From: Oidiodendron maius Zn
Taxonomy: Eukaryota > Ascomycota > Leotiomycetes > Myxotrichaceae
Length of the DNA: 64,000 nucleotides
Reading direction: 5' to 3'
NCBI GenBank assembly: GCA_000827325.1
Contig: KN832870.1
Span: 2,914,001-2,978,000, forward strand
Position numbers and translations under genes: made by a program. The notes under the pieces were generated by a model. It ran no database searches. It was not told where the DNA came from and saw only the letters and a list, made by a program, of their open reading frames with translations. The stretch's first letter is position 1; each line of letters opens with the position of its first letter. Shown in pieces: positions 1 to 11,381 of this stretch.

Positions 1-1880
1 CAACAGTCCGGTCTATAAGCTTAGACCAATATCGCGCCAATTCAGGGCATCTCAAGCCCACTGCCATATTTTACGCACTCTCATTTGGAGACTTTCCAAC
101 TACTGGTGCGGTAGCACATTCCTATTTGGTAGAGAGTGTAGGTGGATCGAGCTCGCGAGCTAGCCTCGCACAGAAAGTGTCAATAAAAGCTGAGATCATG
201 TATAACAGGTCTATGCATCATCGATCGTACGAGCCTTTTGCTCACACTGGCTCTTCTGAGAAGATCAACCCCCCCGAAGAAACAAGAACAAGAAGTCCTT
301 CAGGATTACCGATGTGGCGTAAAAGTCCAAAATTGAAGAAAAGTAGATCAGACGAGTGACATTAAGCAGGTGCACATGCTATAGCTAGACAAACGGCAAT
401 CAAACTTGAGTGCCGCTGAAGACCTGGGACTCACGGTTTGATTAGCTGAGTACCTGGAAAAGATTGTAATTGGCGGCTCTTAGCCGGATGAAAGAACTGT
501 AGTGCTCCTTTGCACATGGTGAAGATGCTACTCTAACGACCCGAACCTAATGGTGCCATTAGCAGTCGTTGAAGACGGGTACTAGTGTTTCTGGGCCAGA
601 TGTAGCGGTGTAGAGGTTTAATAAAAGGTAGCAAGATCGATATAGGCAGCTGTGGGCTATTCTCCAATGAGAAGAGATTGATAAGAAAAGAATCTAAGAG
701 TATTATGGTGTTCGGCACAATCAAACATATTGAGCCCTCTAAGGCCATTTCCCCCACTATTCTGATCCCACTTTAGTGGAGATGCCTGAAGGCTGGAGGG
801 CGCGGACAGGCACCGGTCTGTCTGCGCCTCTGCGATGAGAATATGTGCCTCCCAAGGTCGCACATACCATTCCATTCCTGAATCCAAAAGGCGCCAAGTA
901 AAATCCACTGCTCCTCACTTCAATGCAGAAACATTGCAAAGAGAGTAGGTTTAGGAAAGCGAAGGAATTTAAGGTACGTCACCGAAGGTCTGGCCTGGTG
1001 TCTGGAGCCGCGCGCTTACCGCGCCGCCGCCAGAGCCAAATCATTAAGGCAAACGCCTGAGAATGCGGCGAAAGACCGAACAGCCTCAAGATTGCGGCAT
1101 GCAACAAAAAACAATAGCTAATGCACTCCTACATCGCGATCAGCAAAGTTCGGCAAAACCAACCGTTGGGGGCCGAAACACTGGATGCCGGGACGGGTAA
1201 GCACAATGCGACACACGTGACAACAGTCAATAGTGGTAAAAAAGTTAACAGTAGAAGTAATTCAATCTCCTCTTCAGGAAAAGTGAGAGAAAAGGGGACG
1301 CTGATAGACATGTATATGTGTCTAGTTGCGAGAAAATCAACAGAACCGTCTCCATGTACTTCCCTCTCGCGAGGCATCTTCTAGGTTCACGATGTTTAGA
1401 TCTAGGGCATCCTCAATTGTAGCACAACCAGTTAGAGGCATCTGCATCATGATAACTTAAGCCCTAAGCATATTGGAGAATCATCGTTGCCTTGCTGGAG
1501 CTGGCCACATAGGAGGGTTATTGGGGCTTGAGAACAAACTTGGGCTTTTCCCTGCTGACACCACAATAAATTCGGCTTCATGCGGCGATGTAGGATCGAG
1601 AGCCGTTTTGGAGATGCATGGCAGCTCATTTTTGACAAATGTAATAAATTGGAAATGGGACACAAAAGAGGAGGGGAGATAAACATTAGTCACGTGACCG
1701 ATATAGTGGAACGGCTCTCGGCTGCAAGGCTTCCCCAATCAGCCAGCCCATGTGACGATGGAAACTGGAGTGGTTTGAAGTGTGAAGACAACAAGACACC
1801 TTTTAAACTTAAGGACGCTGCCTTGTGCCCTTTCCTCCTAGACTTCACCAATCTATCGCGAACCCATCACAACCGCCAAT
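1..1880. other. Intergenic, no gene recognised
   Basis: No reading frame here looks like a conserved protein. The open frames are short, overlap on both strands and mostly lack an ATG. The last few hundred bases form the promoter of the YKT6 gene that follows and hold a CACGTG palindrome, listed separately. Confidence 0.6.
1689..1698. promoter_or_regulatory. CACGTG palindrome upstream of YKT6
   Basis: GTCACGTGAC is a perfect 10-base palindrome with an E-box core, about 180 bases before the YKT6 start codon. Basic helix-loop-helix or Cbf1-type factors bind such sites in fungi. Its use here is inferred from position only. Confidence 0.4.
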
Positions 1881-2707
1881 ATGAAGTTGCACTACATTGG
1901 CGTACGTATTTGTTGCGGAACAACCTCTCTAGACTCTGAAACTGACACCTTCTCCCAGATAATCAAGAACGAATCGAAACCGGCCCACGAGCTCTGCGCC
2001 GAGAAGGACCTTAGCGCCTACTCGCGCTTCACACGCACAAAGTAAGTCTATTTTCTACGGGCCGGAGGAGGTCGAGGGAGGTAGTGGATCACATCGCTGA
2101 CATGGAGATATAGCTATGGCGAATTTATGACCTTATTCAGTAAGACGGTGGCGGAGCGAACACGCCCAGGTCAACGGCAAGATGTGGAAGAGCAAGGCAA
2201 GTTGGCATGCTATGCTGCCCGCCCTTTCTGACCAGTTGCAGACTACACATTCCATGCCTATGGCCGCACAGAAGGAGTCTGCGGTATCATTATCTCCGAT
2301 CATGCCTACCCTGGCCTTGTAGCGCACCAACTTCTCTCAAAAGTTGTCGACGAATTCCTCACACAGCATCCACGCTCTACGTGGGCTACGACCAACCCTA
2401 CCTTGCCGTTCCCAGAGCTAAAGGAATATATTGTGAAGTACCAGGATCCAACGCAGGCGGATAGCATCATGAAGATCCAGAAAGAACTGGACGAAACCAA
2501 GATCGTGCTACACAAGACAATTGAGAGCGTGCTGCAGCGAGGGGAAAAAATTGATGATTTGGTTGCGAAAAGCGATGGACTGAGCGCGCAGAGTAAGATG
2601 TTCTACAGTAAGTATATTTCTCCAGTTTCTTTAGTTTCGGTGGATGACTTGCTAATGTACATGTAGCTCAAGCAAAGAAACAGAATTCATGCTGTGTGGT
2701 AATGTAG
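1881..2707 (+). CDS. YKT6: R-SNARE YKT6 (longin/synaptobrevin)
   Basis: YKT6 is a prenylated R-SNARE that acts in ER-Golgi, endosomal, vacuolar and autophagosome fusion. Five exons can be joined (1881-1901, 1959-2041, 2114-2196, 2242-2607, 2667-2707) to give 197 residues, the usual length. The longin domain begins MKLHYIG and continues with EFMTLFSKTVAERT. The SNARE helix holds QKELDETKIVLHKTIESVL with the zero-layer arginine in QRGEK. The protein ends NSCCVVM, a CAAX box (CVVM) with an extra upstream cysteine for palmitoylation. Intron 3 (2197-2241) starts GCAAGT, so it is a GC-AG intron; no GT donor there keeps the frame. The gene converges with the Rab-type gene at 3015-4095. Identification is firm; exon ends were placed by eye. 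Confidence 0.95.
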
Positions 2708-3014
2708 ATAGACTGGCGGAGTTACATTTTGGCGTTTTTATACTTGCGATAACATTCTAGCATTGCAATTCGAGGATGAAGAGTGCAAATACGCACTGCG
2801 GAATATCAAGATTATTATATCAGACATATTGTTTGGAGGTAGAGCAGTATCGTTGTACAATCTCTCACGAAGAGAGATGTTTCAAACTCATTGTTTGAAC
2901 CTAGGCCAAGACTCCAAAAGCTATGCTCAAAACCGCCCAGATGCAACCATATCAACAGTCCTAAAACGAGAATCCAGAATTCTAATTCAAAACTAAGGGT
3001 ATCCATCCAAAAGA

Positions 3015-4095
3015 TCAACAGCACTTCCTTCGCACCTTAATCTGCGTGCTGCCTTGGGCTCCATCTGCACCTTGCGTCTCATCGATGATGACCTCAACAG
3101 GAACTCCAAACCAACTCCTGCGATCTCTCCCAACGCGAAAACTACCGCCCGTCGCAGCGCCGTCATTATATTGGCCCTGATCCGGGTCATTGCCTGCACC
3201 AATGCCAGGGGATTGGATGGCATTCGCAACCTGCTCCTGTATCTTCCTGTTCTGTTCTACCAATTTCCTCGTAATGACACGGAACACCTCCTGCACGCCC
3301 TCCCCGCTCTCAGCGCTCACTTCATGGCAGCAGTCCCAGCCCACTTCCTGGCCCCAAAACCCAGAGCTGCGCTTCGAGCTCGGGCTTTTCGGACCTAAAT
3401 CAGCTGTGTTAGAGCTAGCCTGTCTAATGATTGACTCGAGGCCTGGTGTAGCAGTCGGGGGCGGCGTGGAGGATTGGCCAGGAGCGAGGTTCTCGGCAAC
3501 ATATGCTATGCAACGTTCGAAAGGCACCTCGCGTTTGGAGGGGTCGCGGGTAACAATATCTGTCTTGGTGCCCACAACGTGGAGAATTATGTCAGAGGGG
3601 AGGTTGCGCCGGAGCTCTGTGAGCCAAACGCCCATTTCCTCAAACGAGGAGAGGTCGGTTATGCTATAGCAGAGGATGCAAGCGTTTGCGCCGCGGTAGT
3701 AGAGGCGGGATATCGAACTGCGGTTCACAATGATGTCAGATTTTGTTTAGAAGTATCGAGGACAAATGACAGAAGAATGCAATACCGAAATCGTTCCTGG
3801 CCAGCTGTATCCCATATCTGTAGCCTGACCACTGTATCGGACTCGTCGTCGACGACTTTCTTAGTCTGGAAGCTGGCTCCAACGGTGCTCGTTGTACTCG
3901 CCGGAGTGAACTGATTTCTTACATATCTTTGGACCTAAAGAGCACATTAGACCAGTGACTTCGGCCACAGACGTCTCCGTATTCCTCTCTATTCCAGACA
4001 GAACCGCATGAAAGGATAAAGGCACTCACCAGGCTCGTCTTCCCAACACCTTGGCTGCCCAAGACCACAATCTTAGCCTCCAGTGACTGGGCCAT
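3015..4095 (-). CDS. Rab-family small GTPase with C-terminal insert
   Basis: This is a Ras-superfamily GTPase of the Rab type, expected to work in membrane traffic. Exon 1 gives MAQSLEAKIVVLGSQGVGKTSL with the P-loop GSQGVGKT at residues 13-20. After an intron come VGASFQ (switch I threonine replaced by serine or shifted), WDTAGQERF (G3) and, in the last exon, LYYRGANACILCYSITD. The G4 motif reads TKTD instead of NKxD, and G5 reads SAESGEG. About 60 residues rich in Ser, Pro and Thr are inserted between G4 and G5. The protein ends RRKCC, a CC motif for double geranylgeranylation. The start is fixed by the P-loop exon. It resembles divergent Rab21/24-like proteins of filamentous fungi, but I cannot name a subclass. 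Confidence 0.85.
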
Positions 4096-4836
4096 CTGCC
4101 TTGTGCAGCTGTGCACTGCACGGCGGAGCCTTTGGCAATTGCTCGCAGAAAATGTTAACAGTAAAGGCGGCGAGTCTCCGCACACCCAAGTGATTAACGA
4201 AGGGATCCAACTACCTCTGATGTCTCATATCTTGACCAGCCGGCGCCTCATGATATGCAGGTGTGCGTGTCGGAGATTTTGCACGCAAGACAGTTCCGAA
4301 AGATCGTTGGTACCTCCGAAAATGCTTAATTCACCCGCGCGCGACCATGCATCTGCAAGAACCGAGGAGGGCAGCGTGTTGTTGTGATGTTTCCTCGAAG
4401 TGGGTTAATCGAAATTGGCAGCTGAGGACGGGTAGACAACCCCCGCTGCGATCCCTGTTTGGATGCGAGGCTGTGAGTTCGGGACCGGATTTGTCGACTC
4501 ACTGGGGAATTACCAACGAGAAGAGTTCTAGAGATGGGTCTACGATTATATAGACCAGTAGGTTGCCCGTTGGCCTGTTTGTCTGACTCTAATCTTATCA
4601 GAGTCAGAAGTGAATATAGGGCGCACATGTGATTGTTTGCATTTCACGCTGAGCGGGGTCAGACGGAGAGCTGATTAGGGGTCTAAGCCTCGCTGTCGAC
4701 AAACACAATGTAATTCACCGAGCCAGTCAGACATATGATGAAGATGGTTTGATGACCCGTTACATATATTAAGGACCCAATACAGGGTGCATTCAGTCCC
4801 GATCCATTGTATATCGTATCGAGTCCACAAACAAAT
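4096..4836. other. Intergenic between Rab gene and lactate dehydrogenase
   Basis: This holds the Rab promoter (reading leftward) and the 3' flank of the lactate dehydrogenase. I see no gene. A 9-base-pair hairpin at 4582-4608 is listed separately. Confidence 0.5.
4582..4608. repeat. Perfect 9-bp inverted repeat
   Basis: TCTGACTCT (4582-4590) and AGAGTCAGA (4600-4608) pair perfectly around a 9-base loop, AATCTTATC, which carries a GATA-type core (TTATC). It lies about 230 bases past the stop of the lactate dehydrogenase and 490 bases before the Rab start, so it could be a 3' RNA hairpin or a binding site. Confidence 0.5.
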
Positions 4837-6567
4837 CTATAACTTCGCCTTCTCCTTGGGCGTGATCAAAGGATCGTACACAGACAGCCCCTATCATAAC
4901 GTTAGTGGCGTACTCTAGTCAAGAGCAGAGGAATTGACATACCAAATTGTCGGTCGGTACACCTGTATAGTGAGCACTCAATCCTCTCGTATCCACCAGA
5001 GTAGGGTTCAGTTGATCGATGCTTGAGCAGCCGATTAACCTCATATTCATCTCCATCTCATCCTTCAAAAGCTGCATGGCGCGTTCTACACCCGGCTGCC
5101 CGTAAGCACTCATAGCGTACAGGAAAGGCCGCCCAATGCCAACGCCTTTGGCTCCCAAGCACAGCGCCTTGATGATATCAGTCGCCCTCCTCACACCGCC
5201 ATCGACAAAGATCTCAATGCGGTTCTCCCAACCTCGCTCTCGAAGAACAGGCATGACTTCCGCAAGCACTTCAATTCCTGAGCGTGCAAAATCCAGTTGT
5301 CTGCCCCCGTGGTTCGAAAGAACGACACCCTGAACGCCGGATTCGATTGCTCGAATAACGTCCTCCACGCGTTGGACGCCCTTGAGGATAATTGGCATCT
5401 TCGTGATAGACTGGAACCAAGGTATATCTTTCCAGCTCAACCCAGGGTCAATAAAACTAGAGATAGCTCTAGCTGCGCCTTGGGAGTTGTCGGTCTGGGA
5501 ACTAGACTGGATATTGGATCCCGCCTCCGTGAACTTGGTCCGCATATCCTTCTCACGACGACCCAACTGGGGAGCATCAACAGTAAGAAAAAGTCCCTTG
5601 CAACCTCGCGACTCAGCATGCTGGACGATCTTTTTTGTGATTGACCTGTCCTTGTTGACATATAATTGCATCCATTGAACTTGGTCGCCTTCGGCTGCGT
5701 CCATTATTTCATCGAACGAGCAGGAGGCCAAAGTCGGTATCATTTGAATAACTTTATGTTTCCTCGCAGCACGGGTGAGAACAACCTCGCCCTCTGGATT
5801 CCCGAGCTTGCCCAGAGCAGTCGCAGTTACGTAGAATGGGATATCAACCTTCGTTCCAAGCATTGTTGTACTAAAGTCAACCTTCTCGACATCCACGAGA
5901 ATGCGGGGTCGGAACCAAATCTTGTGAAAAGCAGCATGGTTCTCTCTCAAGGTCTTTACCATTAGCCAAAATCCCTGAATCTGTGCACATTTAACTTACA
6001 ATTTCATCGTCGGCACCACTCGAGTAATATGCCCAAGCCGTCCTTTTCATAACATTCTTCGCAACGGCTTCAAAGTCCATCAAGTTGTAGCATTGTTCCA
6101 GGCCGGGCATGCGCGCAATTCGGTCTTGCCGCTCCTTTTCTTCGGGTGTTTCTACCTTCTCTTCATGCTTCACGGTTTCCATATCAACATCCCCAAGATG
6201 CTTCGACTGGTCGAGGTACTTATCGAGGGTGTCGGGAGGATGGATTGGTTCGAATTCCTCGGTTGCATCTTTGCCCTGGGAGATATGTTAAATAAGAGCA
6301 ATAGAAATATGGATACAGATTGACACGTACTGCATACTTGAGGATGATCTTGGTTCCGCCAGGGTGCTCTGCCCTTGTCAGCTTCATTACAGGAATGCTG
6401 GAAAGGACGAGATATACCAGGTAGGAATTCCGTAACATCATATGCTTTACCCTGTGTACTTGTAAGCCAATTACCATGACACAAAGCTCGAGATGACATA
6501 CATGTACAATGACCCAGCATGACTTACTGGAGTTGTGCTCCGCTACCTCTTTTCCGGTCAAAGGCAT
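4837..6567 (-). CDS. Cytochrome b5/FMN L-lactate dehydrogenase-like (flavocytochrome b2 family)
   Basis: The protein oxidises an alpha-hydroxy acid, most likely L-lactate, and passes electrons through a fused cytochrome b5. The b5 domain starts MPLTGKEVAEHN with CWVIV, then GKAYDVTEFLP and the heme-ligand motif EHPGG; the second histidine is in EPIHPPDTL. After a linker rich in Glu and Lys, the FMN barrel runs from GLEQCYNLMDFEAVAKN to the end. It includes IPFYVTATALGKLGNPEGE, WMQLYVN, LFLTVDAPQLGRREKD and the active-site motif SNHGGRQLD, then FVDGGVRR and GVGIGRPFLYA. The last short exon ends TPKEKAKL. No mitochondrial presequence precedes the b5 domain, unlike yeast Cyb2. Several introns interrupt the b5 part. 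The exact substrate is inferred. Confidence 0.9.
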
Positions 6568-7210
6568 GTTTGCGCTGTCGTGGAAGTTGTAAATGACAGC
6601 CGAGGTTCTTGGATGCGTAATACACTGCTATAATGAAAGGATATATGTAGGTACGAAGCAGCGGCCACAACTTGTGAAATATCTAAAGAACGGGGAAGCG
6701 TACCTGGCCAGTGGCCTACTTAAGAAATGGCTCCTATCATTCCCGAAGAGCTACGCAAGCTAGGAATTGTTTCCGGCGCCCTCGCAGCGTCGGATGAATA
6801 ACTGGCGAGGCACGGCTAAACGTGGGAATTTCTACGAAGTAAACCACTCCGGGAAATAACTGTACTAAACGGATGTGTAGACTTTTCTCGTCATGAATAT
6901 TATACAGTTCCATAATATAATCTGTATGTAGACATTGGGCATTCCGCTGTGTATATAATATAACATTGCACCAAGAAGAAGTCGAAGCTCCGTTCAAAGG
7001 CTTATCAGAGGATGATGTGATATAATACCACGAAATTGTGCACTTCTCCGGAAATGAGCCGAAAAGTGTTAAGTGAAGTGCTTTAGACACGTTGAATCCG
7101 AGGATTTCTGCATCTCAGATAGGGTATGAGGTAAGGTCCCACTAATAATATGGAATAGTACGAACGCGATATCAGAACCGTGGCCATGCTAGCTCTTGAT
7201 GCTTCGTCCG
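6568..7210. other. Intergenic, promoter of lactate dehydrogenase
   Basis: About 640 bases between the start of the lactate dehydrogenase and the end of the phosphoesterase, both on the minus strand. I see no gene, only AT-rich promoter-like sequence. Confidence 0.5.
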
Positions 7211-8241
7211 TTATATCTCTACAATCTCGGGACTATTTCCCATGACCGTCGTGGACTGCCAAACCAGAGCCGGGTTCACCAGCAGACACCCATTCGACCC
7301 TCCTAGACCTACCATCAGCCGATCCCATAATATGCCTCTGACGCCATGGAATAGAACTTTGATCACATCAAGCCAAGCCCCACTAGGGATAAAGTCCCTT
7401 ATGAAGCTGCCACCTGTTCGACCCATCAACCGCTCATACGAAGCCTGTCCCTCGTCCCAGAACACCGCCTCACGCCCGTGCCCAGAATGAACATGCCCAA
7501 ATATGTGCAATCGAGGCTTCACCCGCCAAATTTCCTTTAGCAGGGAAGGACATCCAAGGTTAAGATCGAGATGATACTGTGGAGGAGTATGCGTGATTAG
7601 GACTTCGGTGTCCTGGGGGATCCTGTTCTCCCATGGCGCAGCATCCGGCTTGTATTGAAATCTTTGTTGGTTAGCGATTGATACGATAACGCTTCAGATA
7701 CTTACGCATGCTCATCTCCACCGATATGAGGTATATTGGGAGCCCCATAAAAGGTCAACTTTCTTCCACCTTTGAACTTCAATGTCACGGACTTGTTTTC
7801 GAGGTAGTTTATGGATTGGAAGTTAAGCTTCTTCCCCTTGTCGTCCGGCTTCCTAGATTTCGGGTCAAAATAGCTGTCATGATTCCCCGCGATTATTATC
7901 TTCTCTCGGTGGGGTAATGAAGCCATCCAATCGATTTGTGCTTGGATTTCCTGCACTGTTCCAGCATTTGTCATGTCCCCAGCATGTATTAGCACATCTC
8001 CATCCGGGATATTTCTTGTGTTTGTGTGCGTGTCGGAGATGCACACTACTCGCACTGGCGGCTTGTGGCGGGGAGGCTTGAATGGCGGTCCTCTGAGGGA
8101 GAGAAGGATAGTGTAGATCAGAGATACCAGAGTTCGAAGCGGGGAGTCAAGGAGGCTGTCGAGAAGGGTCGGAGGGTCCCATTGGTTAGCTCGGCGCGAC
8201 CAAGGCCACAGAGTATTTTGGGTTCTCAATTGGTCTGCCAT
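7211..8241 (-). CDS. Calcineurin-like metallophosphoesterase
   Basis: This is a two-metal phosphoesterase, substrate unknown. Exon 1 (to about 7702) opens MADQLRTQNTLW and carries a possible hydrophobic stretch, TLVSLIYTILLSL. The metal-binding blocks follow in order: CISDTHT, GDVLIHAGDMTNAGT, IIAGNHDSYF, TPPQYHLD and FGHVHSGHGRE, which are the D-x-H, G-D-x, G-N-H-D, T-H-x-P and G-H-x-H signatures. A single intron near 7665-7705 separates the fourth block. The family is the small fungal Ser/Thr phosphatase-like phosphoesterase group of about 320 residues. It is transcribed away from the TMEM16 gene, whose start lies 188 bases off. All metal ligands appear to be present, so activity is likely. 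Confidence 0.9.
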
Positions 8242-8429
8242 GTCTAATCGTGTTGGTTAGCAGGCAGTACCCATGGGCGAATAATCCTCGACATGTCGAA
8301 ATGTTGTGGTGTTCTGGTCCGATCCATACACACCAGAGCAATTGGAGCTTGGAGCCCCTGCGATCGACGTCACTTGTCATTGGCTGTAACCTAGCTCAAA
8401 TCCAGGTGCTGCCAACTTCCTACTTCGCA

Positions 8430-11066
8430 ATGCCCGTTCTTCTTCCAGGACCTTTTCCTCCCCTCTATCTCTACATGACCGAGACATTTGAGGTGAGCGA
8501 CCAGCATGGCTTCCGGAAAGAGGATTTACGACCCAAATATAAATAGTGCGTTGCACACCAACTTCAAGTCAGTTCCATACGTCGCATAGCTTTGCATGTT
8601 GCTCACAACTTCTCCAGCGTCGACTATGTCATAGATTACCGATTCGCAGCTATAGGCACGAAGCCTTTCTAGTCCCCTTTCCAGAAGCTAATTTAACTTG
8701 CAGACAAAAGTCAGGCTGAAGCTCAGTTTGTCAAACTCGTTCAAACTCTAGATGCAGTCGGGCTAGCCACCGAAGTTCGAAATGGAGAGAGCTGCGCACT
8801 TCTTATCTTTGTTAAGATAGCCTCAGAAAAGCATCTGCAGGCCGAGGTCTATCGATCTCGTGTACAAGATTGGCTATATGGAGTCCGCACCAATGCCCCT
8901 CAAAGGGACATGGAGACAAATCTGGATCGGGAACCAGTGACAGAAGCAGAGAGATTACGCCTGATATATCTCTTGATGACAAAATCAAGCCATGAAGGTG
9001 GTGCCGGCATCACCCCCAAATCCGGAGAGTGGAAAAATGTAGAATCCATCTTTGCTCTACACGACCAGAAATTCAACAAAGCATGGGTCGCTCAATTAAC
9101 CTCCAAGTATTTTCTCGGTGAGAATGATTTCAAAGAGATTAGGGATAGGTTCGGCGAAAAGATTGCATTTTACTTCTCATTTCTTCAGTCATACTTCCTA
9201 TTCTTAACTTTCCCGGCCATCTTCGGCTTCTGTTGCTGGGTTCTCCTGGGCAAATATTCTCCTGCCTACGCGATCGTCAATGGCCTATGGTGCATTATAT
9301 TCACCGAATACTGGAAGAAACAGGAGACCGACTTAGCGGTTCAGTGGGGCGTCAGAGGGGTGTCGAAAATTCAGCGCCATCGAGCTGCATTCAAGTATGA
9401 TCGCGAGGTGAAGGATCCAGTCACGGGCGAGCAGATCAAGGTTTTCTCACCAGTGAAAAGACTGGCACGGCAATTGCTCCAAGTGCCATTTGCTATTGCA
9501 GCATCTTTAGCTCTAGGAAGCTTAATTGCAGGGTGCTTCGCTATTGAGATCTTCATTTCTGAGGTCTACAGTGGCCCTTTCAAAAGTTATCTGGTCAGTT
9601 ATAAAATCGAAACAAGTGGTGGATAGTCTAATCCATGTAGGCATTTTTACCCACAGTTATCCTGACCATATTCATGCCGACACTTACTACCATGTTGACT
9701 GGCTTCGCAACCAAATTAACAGAGCTGGAGAATTATCAATCAACAGATGGTATGTCCACGATGCCGCACGTTGATATTATATATCTCTAATAGTATAGCA
9801 GCTCATGAGGCAGCCATGGTTCAGAAAATTTTCGTCTTGAACTTTATAAGCTCTTATCTTCCAATATTTCTCACGGCGTTTGTTTACGTACCTTTTGCTC
9901 AACTGATTGTTCCTCATTTGCACATCTTCCAATTAATTGTAAGGCCGCTTGCGGAAAATGATAAGCAGATGACCTCGCCAAAAGTTGGCTTTCAGATCAA
10001 TCCGGACAGACTTAAGAAGCAAGTTATTTACTTCACTGTGACGGCACAGATCGTCAATCTCGCTATGGAAGTTATAGTGCCTTACGTGACTCGTAAGGTG
10101 TTCAAGAAGGTGAAAGAGGTCACAGCAGACAGAGCAGCAAGGCGCGGAGGGGGATTGGGGCCCACGGCAGATGATCATCCCGAAGAAGCAGATTTTCTTG
10201 AACGCGTTAGAAACCAAGCCGATCTCTGTGCTTATGATGTTACCACTGATTTCCGGGAAATGGTCGTTCAGTTTGGTAAGAAAATAACTCATCGTACAGC
10301 TTTGATTTATTAACAATCTCTAGGATATTTGTCTCTTTTCTCAGTAATCTGGCCCCTCACTGGTGTATCATTCTTGATAAACAACTGGATTGAGTTGCGT
10401 GGCGATGCTCTTAAGATTGCAATGGAAACCCAGCGCCCAGTACCTTGGCGAGCGGATTCCATCGGGCCGTGGCTTGGATCTCTCAGCTTTCTCTCATGGC
10501 TTGGTAGCCTGACGAGTTCTGCTTTGGTATACCTCTTCTGCAGAGAGAATGCACCTGCCGGAACACCTGGGGACATTACGGGATGGGGTCTGCTGTTAAC
10601 TATACTCTTCTCGGAGCACATCTATCTTGCGATTCAATTCGGAGTCCAAAAAGCATTGGCTAAGATAGATAGTCCAGGCCTGCAGAAGGAGAGGGCAGAC
10701 AGATACGTTGTCAAGAAGTAAGTGCCTTTGGCAAATCCTCTATTCGGATTTGGCTGACAGACTTAGACAGTACCTGGCGGAGATTAGAGGTCAAGAGGAA
10801 GCTCGTGCTATGGCTTCCGGAGAAGTGACTCGCGGAGAAGCCATTAGCAAGAGCACAATCGAGGAAGCGGCCAGAGAGTCAACATTACATGGCCATGGAA
10901 CCCCTGAAAAGCGATTCTGGGAGCGTCAACAGGGCAAGGCTGAAACCATCATCATTGGAAAGGGGTATATATCAAAGGTATATCTTCTGATCAAAGGATG
11001 TGGAGATTATCTGACTTTAAGCAGGCTATGTCATCTGACAAGAAAGAGACTAAAAAAGAGTTATGA
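8430..11066 (+). CDS. Anoctamin/TMEM16-type lipid scramblase
   Basis: Fungal TMEM16 proteins are calcium-gated lipid scramblases, and the yeast relative Ist2 tethers ER to plasma membrane. After a short first exon (8430-8545) comes VDYVIDYRFAA, then the cytosolic domain with AEAQFVKLVQ and GLATEVRNGE. The membrane part begins IAFYFSFLQSYFLFLTFPAIFG and has about ten hydrophobic segments. Acidic residues of the family's calcium site are visible in NFISSYLPIF, DFREMVVQFGY and NNWIELRGDALK. The tail ends about ISKAMSSDKKETKKEL at 11066 after a last small intron. Intron 2 (8656-8703) needs a GC donor to restore the frame. An internal methionine at 8475 is an alternative start. No long Ist2-type tail is present. 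Confidence 0.9.
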
Positions 11067-11381
11067 TGGAACGGTGGAATGGTTTGGTAGGTGGTCACGT
11101 GTGAAGCTTCAAATAGCGGGACAGTTCCGCGTTCGCCGCTTTCGCTGCCCCACCTTGAAGATTAGAAAAACGTTCTGACAAGAACTTGTCAACTTGCACG
11201 CCCTTTAACACTACCCTTTAAGCAGAATCGTGTCATTTCTGTATTGAGTTACCAGTTTGCTGCGTGTTTCCTTCGTTAAGTAAAAGATAAAAGGAGGCCG
11301 TATGTCGTCTGTTGTAGTTGCCATTGCAGGAGAGAGTAGACCATTCAACTGTCCCCCATTTTCCGAACTATAGACCCGCCG
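11067..11381. other. Intergenic
   Basis: A 315-base gap between the TMEM16 gene and the decarboxylase, both on the plus strand. It should hold the TMEM16 3' end and the decarboxylase promoter. Nothing else recognised. Confidence 0.5.

Noticed and set aside
126-359. Open frame of 77 codons at the left edge
   Set aside because: It starts at TTG, has no conserved pattern and no intron partner. Random expectation explains it.
3054-3914. Long plus-strand frames opposite the Rab gene
   Set aside because: They are antisense shadows of the GTPase exons; the minus strand carries all recognisable motifs.
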